From contig JAHDLB010000042.1 of assembly GCA_018432315.1 (NCBI GenBank), positions 1-64,000 of the forward strand: a DNA stretch of 64,000 bases, given 5' to 3'. How positions within the stretch are numbered: position 1 is the first letter of the stretch; each line of letters opens with the position of its first letter. A program made the translations under genes and the position numbers. Positions 18,536 through 27,600 of this stretch are shown here, piece by piece. The notes below the pieces were generated by a model that had not been told where the DNA came from, searched no databases, and was given only the letters and a program-made list of their open reading frames with translations. This stretch comes from Anaerolineae bacterium. Lineage in GTDB: Bacteria; Chloroflexota; Anaerolineae; Aggregatilineales; Aggregatilineaceae.

Positions 18536-20131
18536 TCAGACGAGGCTGGCGACCAGGGCCAGCGCGCCAATCCCCAAACCAATCGCCAGCCCATAGGGCA
18601 GCGTGACGCGCAGTACCTCCCCGTCGCGCCCGTGCAGCCCCACCGTGCTGCACCCGACGATGATCTTGGCGGGGGCGATCATGCTGCCGAGCGCGCCGCC
18701 GGTGGTCTGGCTCGCCACCAGCAGGCCCGGCGCGATGCCGGTCAGCAGGGCGACTTCTTCCTGAAGCGACGCAAACAGCACGTTCGAGTTATTGTTGCTG
18801 CCGGTGGCGAACGCGCCGAGCATCCCCACCAGCGCCGACACGGTCGGGAAGGCTGTGTCGAGCAGATCGGCCAGCGCGTCCGCCAGCCGCTGGGTCATGC
18901 CGGTATGGTCCATCAGCGTCGAGAGGCCGACCATGCTCACGATGCCGATGGTGGCCGGCATGGCCGAGCGCCACGTCGCCCCGGCGGCGGTACGCCAGCT
19001 CCCCGGCGCGCTGATCCCGCGGCGGCGGTAGATCGCGTAGCTGAGGATCGCCACCAGCAGGATCGCCGTGCCGGGATGCACCAGGGGCCGGATGACCTGC
19101 CCGCTGCCCGCCTCGGTCACGAAGCCGTCCGCGGTGGCGACGCGGGGGAAGCTCGCCTGCCAGATCAACCCGCGCAGCGCCTCGTTGAGCGCGGGGATCA
19201 GGATGATGGCCGACAGCAGCGCGGCCAGCCCGCCATACGCCCCGGTGGCAGCGGCGAGCGATGGCGTGATCCGGAGCGCGACGGGTGCGTGCCCCTCGCG
19301 GCGGTTCCTGGCGAGGCTGATCGCCGCGCCGCAGAGAATCCCCGCCAGCCCGGCGCCGAACGCGGCCAGCGGCGTGAGGCCGACCACCGCTAGCCCGTAC
19401 TGGGCCGCGCTCATGACCACCGCCACGATCAGCACCGCTGGCCAGCGGCGTTCCTGGCCCAGAATGCGCGCCGCCGCCAGCCCGGTCGCCAGGCACGCCA
19501 CGCCCAACAGCGCGGCAGCCGTCGCGGCCAGCCGCCCCTCGTCCACGTCGACCAGGCCGGTCAGTGTCTGGAAGATCACGCCCATGTCGCCAAACGTGAC
19601 CGACCACGCGTGCCCGACCGCCACGGCGGCAACCGCCCCCACCGGCGGGACGCCCAGGCCGACGAGCATCGGCGCGACGATGGCGACCGGCAGGCCGAAC
19701 CCCGCCAGCCCTTCGAGCATGCCGCTGAAGGCCCACGCCACGACGATCAGCAGCAGGCCCCGGTCGCGGATCAGGGCTTCGAGCGCGGTCGCCAGGGCGC
19801 GGATGCCGTCCGCCCCCTCGACGACGTGATACAGGTACAGCGCGGGCCACAGCACCGCCAGCACGAATCCCGACAGCAGCAGCCCCTTGAGCTGGGATAC
19901 CCACCACACCTCGAACGTCAGGCCGAACGCCGCCCCGCCCACCGCCAGCCCGATCAGCCAGCCCGCCGGGCCGGCCCGCTGCCCGCCCCAGCCAAAGCCG
20001 ACCATCAGCGTCAGCACGGCCAGGATGGGCAGCGCGGCGGCGAGATGGCGCGCCCCGTCCGGCGCGCGCAGCACGAAAACGAGCGCGGCCAGGGCCGCCG
20101 CGCCGAGACTCCCCACCATCCACCGGGGCAT
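18536..20131 (-). CDS. L-lactate permease family transporter
   Basis: 531 aa with about 13-14 hydrophobic segments. It resembles the LctP family of lactate/glycolate permeases in the cytoplasmic membrane: the EGLAGFGLPVAIVAPML segment, GHAWSVTFGDMGVIFQ, and the C-terminal LGAFATGSNNNSNVLFASLQ with QTTGGALGSMIAPAKI are typical. Substrate is inferred from the family (lactate or a related 2-hydroxy acid). ATG 20131 follows AAGGAG; the frame upstream to 20281 has no such site and overlaps the divergent gene. It ends 4 bases from the mazG stop, tail to tail. A TATAAT-like box lies on this strand at 20184-20179. Confidence 0.88.
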   Translation of the reverse strand: MPRWMVGSLGAAALAALVFVLRAPDGARHLAAALPILAVLTLMVGFGWGGQRAGPAGWLIGLAVGGAAFGLTFEVWWVSQLKGLLLSGFVLAVLWPALYLYHVVEGADGIRALATALEALIRDRGLLLIVVAWAFSGMLEGLAGFGLPVAIVAPMLVGLGVPPVGAVAAVAVGHAWSVTFGDMGVIFQTLTGLVDVDEGRLAATAAALLGVACLATGLAAARILGQERRWPAVLIVAVVMSAAQYGLAVVGLTPLAAFGAGLAGILCGAAISLARNRREGHAPVALRITPSLAAATGAYGGLAALLSAIILIPALNEALRGLIWQASFPRVATADGFVTEAGSGQVIRPLVHPGTAILLVAILSYAIYRRRGISAPGSWRTAAGATWRSAMPATIGIVSMVGLSTLMDHTGMTQRLADALADLLDTAFPTVSALVGMLGAFATGSNNNSNVLFASLQEEVALLTGIAPGLLVASQTTGGALGSMIAPAKIIVGCSTVGLHGRDGEVLRVTLPYGLAIGLGIGALALVASLV

Positions 20132-20269
20132 AGCTCGCTCCTTGTCGGTGTCGCCGATCTGCTGTCCACGCGTCCCGATTATAGCCGGGCCGGGGCAAGC
20201 GGGCATTTCAGGCGCGGGGGAATGGTGATACCATTGGGAGAAATCCGCGCTCACCGGTAGGAAAACCGC

Positions 20270-21274
20270 ATGGAACCCCAACGAACCCCATCAATTCACG
20301 TGATAGGCGACAGCCTGCCCAACATTCCCTGGGAGGACCGCCCTCCCGGCAGCGAGGCCGTGGTGTGGCGCTACAGCCGCAACCCGATCATCCCGCGCGA
20401 CCTGCTGCCGCGCTCGAACAGCATCTTCAACAGCGCCGCCGTCGCACACGATGGCGCGTTTGCGGGCGTGTTCCGCGTCGACGACACGCGGCGGCTGATG
20501 AATCTGCACGCCGGGCGCAGTCGCGACGGCATCACCTGGGAGATCGAGCCAGAGCCGATCGCCTGGCAGTTCCCCGACGAGGCGCTGGCGGGCTTCGTCC
20601 ACCGCTACGATCCGCGCGTGGTGTGGCTGGAAGACCGGTACTACGTGACGTGGTGCAACGGCTATCACGGCCCGACGATCGGGATCGGCTACACGCTCGA
20701 TTTCCGGTCGTTCCACTTTCTCGAAAACGCTTACCTGCCCTACAACCGCAACGGCGTGCTGTTCCCGCGCCGGATTCACGGCAAATACGCGATGCTCAGC
20801 CGCCCCAGCGACACGGGTCACACACCGTTCGGCGACATTTTCTACAGCGAAAGCCCGGACATGGTGCACTGGGGCCGCCACCGGTTCGTGATGGCGCCCA
20901 GGGCGTGGACGTGGCAGAGCACGAAGGTTGGCGCGGGGCCGATCCCGATCGAGACGGCGGAGGGCTGGCTGCTGATCTATCACGGCGTGCTGACGTCGTG
21001 CAACGGGTTCGTGTACAGCATGGGCGCGGCCCTGCTCGATCTCGACCAGCCGTGGAAGGTGATCTACCGCTCGGCGCCCTACCTGCTGTCGCCGCAGATG
21101 CCCTACGAGAACGTGGGCGACGTGCCGAACGTGGTGTTCCCGTGCGCCGCGCTGGTGGACGCCCCCACCGGGCGCGTCGCGATCTATTACGGCGCCGCGG
21201 ATACGGTCACGGGGCTGGCGTTCGGCTACGTCGACGAGATCATCGACTGGCTCAAACACAACTCGGAGCTGTGA
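20270..21274 (+). CDS. glycoside hydrolase family 130 protein (beta-mannoside phosphorylase type)
   Basis: 334 aa, a five-bladed beta-propeller of the GH130 type. Family features: [20 protein letters not shown] at the start, [18 protein letters not shown], the [21 protein letters not shown] segment and the C-terminal [16 protein letters not shown] and [12 protein letters not shown]130 enzymes phosphorolyse beta-1,4- or 1,2-mannosides, releasing mannose-1-phosphate; which linkage cannot be told here. It has no signal peptide, so it probably acts on imported oligosaccharides in the cytoplasm. No transporter for such sugars is adjacent. Confidence 0.9.
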   Translation: MEPQRTPSIHVIGDSLPNIPWEDRPPGSEAVVWRYSRNPIIPRDLLPRSNSIFNSAAVAHDGAFAGVFRVDDTRRLMNLHAGRSRDGITWEIEPEPIAWQFPDEALAGFVHRYDPRVVWLEDRYYVTWCNGYHGPTIGIGYTLDFRSFHFLENAYLPYNRNGVLFPRRIHGKYAMLSRPSDTGHTPFGDIFYSESPDMVHWGRHRFVMAPRAWTWQSTKVGAGPIPIETAEGWLLIYHGVLTSCNGFVYSMGAALLDLDQPWKVIYRSAPYLLSPQMPYENVGDVPNVVFPCAALVDAPTGRVAIYYGAADTVTGLAFGYVDEIIDWLKHNSEL

Positions 21275-21289
21275 TCCGGGCCGGAACAA

Positions 21290-21324
21290 ACGGCGGCTCC
21301 CGCACGCATCGCAGAAGCCGCCGT
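21290..21324. terminator. bidirectional hairpin between convergent GH130 and TcA genes
   Basis: ACGGCGGCT (21290-21298) pairs exactly with AGCCGCCGT (21316-21324). The hairpin lies 15 bases after the GH130 stop and 26 bases after the last Tc gene on the other strand. Read on the minus strand it is followed by TTTGTT, a weak T-tract. It likely ends both transcripts. Confidence 0.5.
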
Positions 21325-21350
21325 GATCGCCGGGTGACGGCCAGCGCCCG

Positions 21351-24300
21351 TCACTCGACGGTGTAGCGCAGCAGCACGAAAACGGGCGCGGTGTCGCCGC
21401 GCACCAGCACGTCGCCGTCCTCGGCCAGCGTCAGGATCGCTTCGCTGTCGTCGGCCAGCCCGGTCGCCAGCGCGCCGGGGTCCAGCCCGGCGGGCACGGT
21501 GGGCACGGTTTCGCGCTCGCGCAAGGCGATCATCTCCGCGGCGGTGATCGTGATCTCGCGGCCCTGCACGAAATACGGAAAGTGCGCCATGCCGATCGTC
21601 GCCTGGAAATCCTGGTCGCCGGCGTGGAAGCGGTGCCACTCGGTCGGGAAGTCGTGCGGCAGGCTGATCATGTGGACCAGCCCGGACGACTCCGCCGCTT
21701 CGAACAGCGTTTGCAGGTGAGCCACAGCGCCTTCGCGCAGCGGGCCGCCGCCCTGGCGCGCCGTGTAGCGCACGTGCAGCACCACGTCCGAGATCGAGTT
21801 GTAGTCGAACTGGCGGAACTCGGCGGGCAGCTCCAACTGCCAGTGGCTGACGGCTCCCGCGCCCTCGAAGGGCAGGCGGCGCTCGTCGCGCAGGTTGGTT
21901 TCGAACAGGCCGCTGTCGTTGGTGGCGCCGCTGGTCACGATCGACTGGATCGTGCCGAAGTTGTCCGCGAAGCGCGGATCTTCGCTCCCCTGGCGCGCGT
22001 ATTCGCCATCGGCCAGCAGCGGCGACCGGCGCAGCGTGCTTTTCAGCAGCGAGAGGGTGCAGTTGACGCTGGTGTACGGGCCGGTCACCGCGGGGATCGA
22101 CACGCTGACGCTCTTGATGCGCCGCAAGTAGTGGCCCGGCGTGTCCAGGTCGTACAGCCATTCGGGCACCATGAACTCGCACGAGCCGGTCGCCTTGAGC
22201 GCCAGCAGGGCCAGCGGGTCGAGCTGGCGCAGCGAGATGTGCCGGGTCAGCTCGTACTCGCGCTTGTTGTGATCGTGATAGGCCATCTCCAGGCGTTTGA
22301 GGTCGAGGTGCAGCGCCTCGCCGGAGAGCAGGCCCTTGCGCCCACCGTCCCAGTAGTTGAACTTGACGAAGCTCAGCTCGTCCAGCTCGGGGCGCATGAT
22401 CTCGTGCTTCATCGTCTGCTCGGCTTTGCGCGCGATGTCGAAGGCGAACTTGTAGTATTCGTAATACAGGCGCGACAGCTCGCCCTGCATCCACCCGTAC
22501 AGCTCCTGGTTGGTGAACTTGTCCTGCAGGAACGCGTCGATCTCCTGGGCGTGCTCGATCTGCTGCTGCTGGACCTCGTACTCGTGACGTGTGATCTGCT
22601 CGCGGATCAGCGAGCCGATGATCTGCCGCCCGACGTGCACCAGCTCCAGCGCGGCCACGTTCGCCTGCAGCACCCAGTCCTCGACGCGCCGCTCGTAGCC
22701 CGCCGTTCGCCCGGCGCTGGCCCCCAGGCTCTCCTGGATGGCGGCGGCGGTGTTAATCGAGCCGGAGATGATGCGGCCCGCGCCGGAGAAAATCTGGCCG
22801 CCGGTCAGGTCCATCGTGCCGCCGATGCCCCAGTAGTGCAGGTCGAGCTTGAAGAGGGGCAGCAGCGCCAGCACGCCGAAGATGCCATCGGTGACCGTGG
22901 CCGCGATGCGCAGATCGCGGGCCAGCGGCGCGTGCTCGTTCAACTCCGCGTTTTCGCTCAGGTTCAGGTACAGCGCCCCGTCACCGCCGCCCCCGGCCAG
23001 CCGCAGCGGCGGGTAGTCTTCCGTCTCCAACAGGCTGGCGTACTGCCCAACCAGCCTATCGTATATCTCGTCGAACGTGTTCTCGTTCAGGCTGCTCAGC
23101 CCGGCGCGATCCAGCGTCAGCGAGTCGCGGCCCGGCAGGTCCTGCTCGCTGGCGCCCAGCAGGCGCTTGTAGTGCCGGTAGCGTTCCAGCGCGGTGACGT
23201 GGCTGCGCAGCAGGGCCTCGGTCGATTCTTCGGCCTCTTTCCACTGCAGGAAGCGCACGTCCTGCACCAACTGCTGGATCGCGATTTCGTGCTGCTGGCG
23301 CAGCCGCGAGAGCGTCTCGCCGTCCTGTTTTTCCAGCGCGGCGAGCAGGTTGGCGCCCAGGTTGCGCACTTCGCCGCAAAGTTCGAGCGCCTTCTGGATC
23401 AACAGGGGCGCGCGCACCGGCACGACCGGCTGGTTCAGGCCGCTGACCAGGCTGCTGATGTCGATCCCGGCGGCGGCGGCTTTGACCAGCATGCCCGGAT
23501 CGATCGGTGGCTCGAACAGCGGGAGCTGGCGCACGATGCCCTCGATGTTCATGCAGTGGCGGATCTTGAACAGGCGGTCGGCCACCACGTCCCAGTAACC
23601 GAGCAACTTGTCGTTGCGCGGCACGCAGAAATAGAGCGTGCGGCCCATGCCGAACAGCGGGTGCGCCTGCTCGGTGTCTACGCCTTCGGCCTGGGGCAGG
23701 AACAGGTTGAACGGGAACTGCCCCTCCATCTCGACCAGGGCGTTGCTCAGCGGGTCCAACCCGGCGGCGCGAAGCTGCGCGTACGTCCTGGGGCGGACCG
23801 TCCCGCGCGGGGGGATGCGCTGGGGGCGCGGTCCGAGGATGTTGGCCGCCAGCACATAAATCTGCGTCGCTTCGTTGATCGTCTCGATCGTGTCCTGGCG
23901 GAAGAGGCTGTCGCCCCAGGCGATCAGGTTGTCGAGGTACTTCATCACGACGCTGTACTGGTAGGCCAGGAAGCGCATCCGGGCAACCACGTGGGGCTGG
24001 AAGGGGTTGTTGCGGATGGCCTCGTACGAGCTGAGGATCAGCTCTTTGAGGGCGCGCTCGGCGTCGGTGCTCTCGCTGTCCGGCTGGCTGAGGATGTGCA
24101 GCATCTCGTCGATTTGCAGCACGTCGGTCGCCTGGCGAAAGCGCAGGAACTTCCAGAACCGTTTGGGCGCGGGGACGTCCTTGTCGTTGCTGGTCGGGTC
24201 GAAGATGTAGTGAAACCAGCGCTGCGCCTCGGCGAACCGCTGATTCTTGCTCAGGTGCACGGCGATGGTCAGCGGGACGTGAAACAGCAGCTCCCAGTTG

Positions 24301-24614
24301 TAGATCGCATACGGTCCCTGCTCGCTGACGTCGATCTCTTTGGGGAAATGCTTGACGCCCACGGTGAACGAGGTGGACGGGTCGTATACGGCGGCGAAGA
24401 AGTCCTCGACCAGGCTGGCGTGAAAGTTGACGTCCAGCAGGCCGTCGATGCTCTTTTTGTTGAGCTGCTCGACCAGCTCGCCCACGTAGGGGTGAAAGTG
24501 GTTGTAAAACGTGTAGTCGAACCGTTTTTGAGGCGTCAGGTAGGCATTCACGACGATGTTGGTGTCCTGGGCGGTCTGGTATTCGTGAAAGCCGATGGAT
24601 AGCTGGTTGTTCAT
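21351..24614 (-). CDS. Tc toxin subunit A, C-terminal half (pore and TcB-binding part)
   Basis: 1087 aa, third gene of the Tc operon. The final third matches the conserved TcA end that binds TcB: SVSIPAVTGPYTSVNCTLSL, then NDSGLFETNLRDERRLPFEG, AGAVSHWQLELP and FDYNSISDVVLHVRYTAR. The middle (about 560-780) has long helical stretches with alternating hydrophobic segments, as expected for the translocation channel. The N-terminal part (YNHFHPYVGELVEQLNKK, RWFHYIFDPTSNDKD) also matches TcA proteins. No signal peptide. Start ATG 24614 has GGGAG upstream; the preceding gene stops 22 bases before in a different frame. Split TcA chains are known in Photorhabdus (TcaA/TcaB, TccA/TccB), so this is probably a true gene, not a frameshift fragment. 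It should assemble with the 2406-aa half into one pentameric injector. Confidence 0.92.
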   Translation of the reverse strand: MNNQLSIGFHEYQTAQDTNIVVNAYLTPQKRFDYTFYNHFHPYVGELVEQLNKKSIDGLLDVNFHASLVEDFFAAVYDPSTSFTVGVKHFPKEIDVSEQGPYAIYNWELLFHVPLTIAVHLSKNQRFAEAQRWFHYIFDPTSNDKDVPAPKRFWKFLRFRQATDVLQIDEMLHILSQPDSESTDAERALKELILSSYEAIRNNPFQPHVVARMRFLAYQYSVVMKYLDNLIAWGDSLFRQDTIETINEATQIYVLAANILGPRPQRIPPRGTVRPRTYAQLRAAGLDPLSNALVEMEGQFPFNLFLPQAEGVDTEQAHPLFGMGRTLYFCVPRNDKLLGYWDVVADRLFKIRHCMNIEGIVRQLPLFEPPIDPGMLVKAAAAGIDISSLVSGLNQPVVPVRAPLLIQKALELCGEVRNLGANLLAALEKQDGETLSRLRQQHEIAIQQLVQDVRFLQWKEAEESTEALLRSHVTALERYRHYKRLLGASEQDLPGRDSLTLDRAGLSSLNENTFDEIYDRLVGQYASLLETEDYPPLRLAGGGGDGALYLNLSENAELNEHAPLARDLRIAATVTDGIFGVLALLPLFKLDLHYWGIGGTMDLTGGQIFSGAGRIISGSINTAAAIQESLGASAGRTAGYERRVEDWVLQANVAALELVHVGRQIIGSLIREQITRHEYEVQQQQIEHAQEIDAFLQDKFTNQELYGWMQGELSRLYYEYYKFAFDIARKAEQTMKHEIMRPELDELSFVKFNYWDGGRKGLLSGEALHLDLKRLEMAYHDHNKREYELTRHISLRQLDPLALLALKATGSCEFMVPEWLYDLDTPGHYLRRIKSVSVSIPAVTGPYTSVNCTLSLLKSTLRRSPLLADGEYARQGSEDPRFADNFGTIQSIVTSGATNDSGLFETNLRDERRLPFEGAGAVSHWQLELPAEFRQFDYNSISDVVLHVRYTARQGGGPLREGAVAHLQTLFEAAESSGLVHMISLPHDFPTEWHRFHAGDQDFQATIGMAHFPYFVQGREITITAAEMIALRERETVPTVPAGLDPGALATGLADDSEAILTLAEDGDVLVRGDTAPVFVLLRYTVE

Positions 24615-24636
24615 GGCGCGTCTCCCGTTGAGGTGC

Positions 24637-27600
24637 TCAGCGAATCAGGCCATCCGCCGCGTCGAACAGCATCGAGCCGCCCGGCCCGATGATCCGATCG
24701 CCGTAGCGGACGGTGCCGGTGGTGGCGATAGCCTGGTTGATGGTGACGTTCTGGTTCAGGAAATGCTCGACCGGGCTGGGATCGACGACGCCGGGCACCA
24801 GGCGCATCGGCGGGAAGTCGAGTTCTTCCGGCAGGACGAGATCCCACGGACCGGGTTTGGTCACCAGCGGCGGCACGTCGGGGATCGCCACCACCGGCGG
24901 CGTCACCTGCACGCCGACATCCGTGTGATCCCAGACGAAGATCGCGCTCATCGCCGAGCGGACGTAGAACACGTGGCGCCGGTCCTGGAAGAAGAATGGG
25001 GCCTGGAACACGTCCGCGAGCGGGTGGCGCGGCTCGATCACCTTGTAGGCGAGGGCGTGCCCCAGCACCTCGCGGCTGAACTCCCAATCGCCCACGATCG
25101 CGAGCGGGTTGAAATACTCGATCGAGAATGGGCCGTTGCCGGTGCTGAAACTGCGCGCCTGGGTGAACCACGGAATTCCGCCGCCGATGATCCCGCCGCC
25201 CAGGGATTCGTCGCCCGGCAGGACGGGCAGGCTGTGGGTGTTGTACAGCTTGAACTGCTTGGCCTTGTGCGACTGGGGGATGTAGGTCACGTTCACCAGC
25301 AGCGCGCCGTCGCTGTTCGTCGAGGTGTACAGGGTGAGCTTGCGGCGGTCGAAGATCGTCGTGGCGGGGTTGTATTCGGCGATCTCCTGCGCGCGGTTGA
25401 TGTCGGACGTTTTCGGCGGCTGCCACTTGCCGTTGTAGTACTCGCTCCAGTACAGCGTGGCGGTCGCCCGCACTTTGGTGCTGCCGCTGAGGTCGGCCCC
25501 GGTGAGCTCGGTCAGCGATTTGTCCGCGCTGCCGACCGGGGACGACTGGCCGGGCGGCACTTCCTGGCGAAGGCTCACCCAGAACAGGAACAACCGGCCT
25601 TTCCACACCACCGGCACCACGGGGTTATCCTCGATGTCGACGCCCACCTTCTCCCACGGCAGCCACGCGCCACCGTCCAGCCGCCGGTAGTAGTACGCGC
25701 GCCGGGCACCGGCTGTGCGCGCGATGACGTGGACGATGTCGTCCGCCTGCGTGCCGGCCTCGTTCTCTTCGAGGTACATGCCGCAGATTTCTAGCCTGGC
25801 GACTTCGTCCAGCTTTTCGAGGTAATGCAGCAGGGCAACCGCCGCCGCGTCGTCGGTGATGTCGGACTGGAGCAGCTCGCCTTCCAGGTCTTTGAAGAAG
25901 GGCGATTTGTTGTCGCGCAGCTCCGGCTCCAGCCAGTTTTCGGGGAAGAGGAACACCTTGCGGTTGGCTTCCCAGACGCGATAGCGTTTCATCCACTCCC
26001 ACTGTTTGGCCTTGATCGAGCTGGAGGCGACTTCCGGCTCCAGGTTGAGCAGGCAGCGCTGGATGAACAACTGCACGGTCGAGATCGCCTGCTTGATGCG
26101 CGAGGTCCGCATGCACGGGTCCATCTCCACGTCGATGAGGAAGAACTCGAACAGCTTGTTCGGCGTGTCGATGTGCTGCGTCGCCGGCGAGCTTTTGAGC
26201 CGGTGCAGGACGAACGCGACCAGGGCATCGCGCTGGATGGCGCGCAGGTCATCGTTGATTGGCTGGACGACGTCGAGCCACACGCTGGCGTCGTAACGCG
26301 CGCGCAGCGCTCCCTGGAGCGTGCGCACCGTGGCGGCGGTGGCTGCGTTGGTCGCGCTGGCGAGCAGGTCCGCCGCCCGGATGCCGACCGGCTTCACGAC
26401 GTCGAACGCCCGCTTGAGGCGCAGCAGGTGCTCCAGGTGCCCCAGGTCGTCCAGCGCCAGCCCGAAGCGAGCCAGCAGCGCCGTGACGTCGTCCCCGGCC
26501 CAGCCGGTCGCCCAGGTGAGCAGGCTCGTGCCGTCCCCGGTCACGGCGGCGGGGTCGGCCAGCACGTCGGCCAGGCGGGCGTCGCGGATCTTCAGGTCCG
26601 TTTTCAGGCGGTGATAGTCCAGGGCGGCCATGAACCCGGCCAGCAGCGCCGGGCCATCCGCGGCCCCGTCCGGCGGCGCGACGGGCAGCGCGTTGAGCCA
26701 GCCCGCGCCCGCGATGTGGGTGTCCGGGTGCGCGCCGAGAGCGGTGATCTCCGCCGCGGAGAGGTCGAATTCCTCGACGATCGACAGCGCCTTCAACAGC
26801 CGGATGTAGGCCGCGGCGAAGCGGTCCACGTACAGCGCCGGGGCGAGATGGCGCGCCGGGATGCTCTCTCGCGCCAGCCCTTTGCTCTCCCATTTGAGCG
26901 CCAGCCGCCCGGTGACCTGCTGCGCGGTGAGTTCCAGCCGGACGAGGCGGCCCGCCTCCAGCGCGACCGGCTCCTGGTTCTGCCAGACGCCGTCCGCCTC
27001 GGCCAGCGCCACGGGGGCTCCGTCCAGTGCGAGCGTGACGTCCGCCCCGGCCTCGGACTCTACGATCAGGTTGTAGGGCCCGGTATCCGGCACGTCGAGG
27101 TAGGCGCGCCACACGCCGCTGATCGCCGCGCCGCCGCCCGCCGGGTTGGCGGGCAGGGTGTTCTGGCCCGGCCCGTAGTCGATGCCGGGCACGGCCTCCG
27201 ACGACAGGTCCGGCGCGCCGGCGGCAGTATCCGCGAAGAAGTAATCGACCGATGCCCCGCTGGTTTCCACGTTCAGGAAGTCGGCGATCAGCGGGTCGGC
27301 GGGATCCGCCGCCGCGTGCAGCAGGTCCGGCTGTTCGAGCAGCGCGTCGGTCAGCGCCAGCTCCGCGCCGATCTGGCCGCTGGCGATCTGCCGGACGGCC
27401 TGCCGCTTCAGTTTGCGCCGCAGCGCGGGCAGGAAGTCGGCCAGCAGCGCGGACATCCGCGCCTCCAGCGGGTCGGGCGACGTGGCGAACGCGGTGTACA
27501 GCGCTTCCAGGTCCGGGAAGCGGTCGAAGAACAGCCGGAACTGAGCTCGCGCCTCGTCGTACAGCGCCTGGACCGCCGCGCGGAACGGATCGGTGGCGCT

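Noticed and set aside
21582..24602. A 1006-codon plus-strand frame over the second TcA gene
   Set aside because: Antisense shadow; the minus-strand protein has the conserved TcB-binding region.
24615..24636. Programmed frameshift joining the two TcA genes
   Set aside because: No slippery heptamer was seen; instead the second gene has its own ribosome-binding site, and split TcA chains are known.
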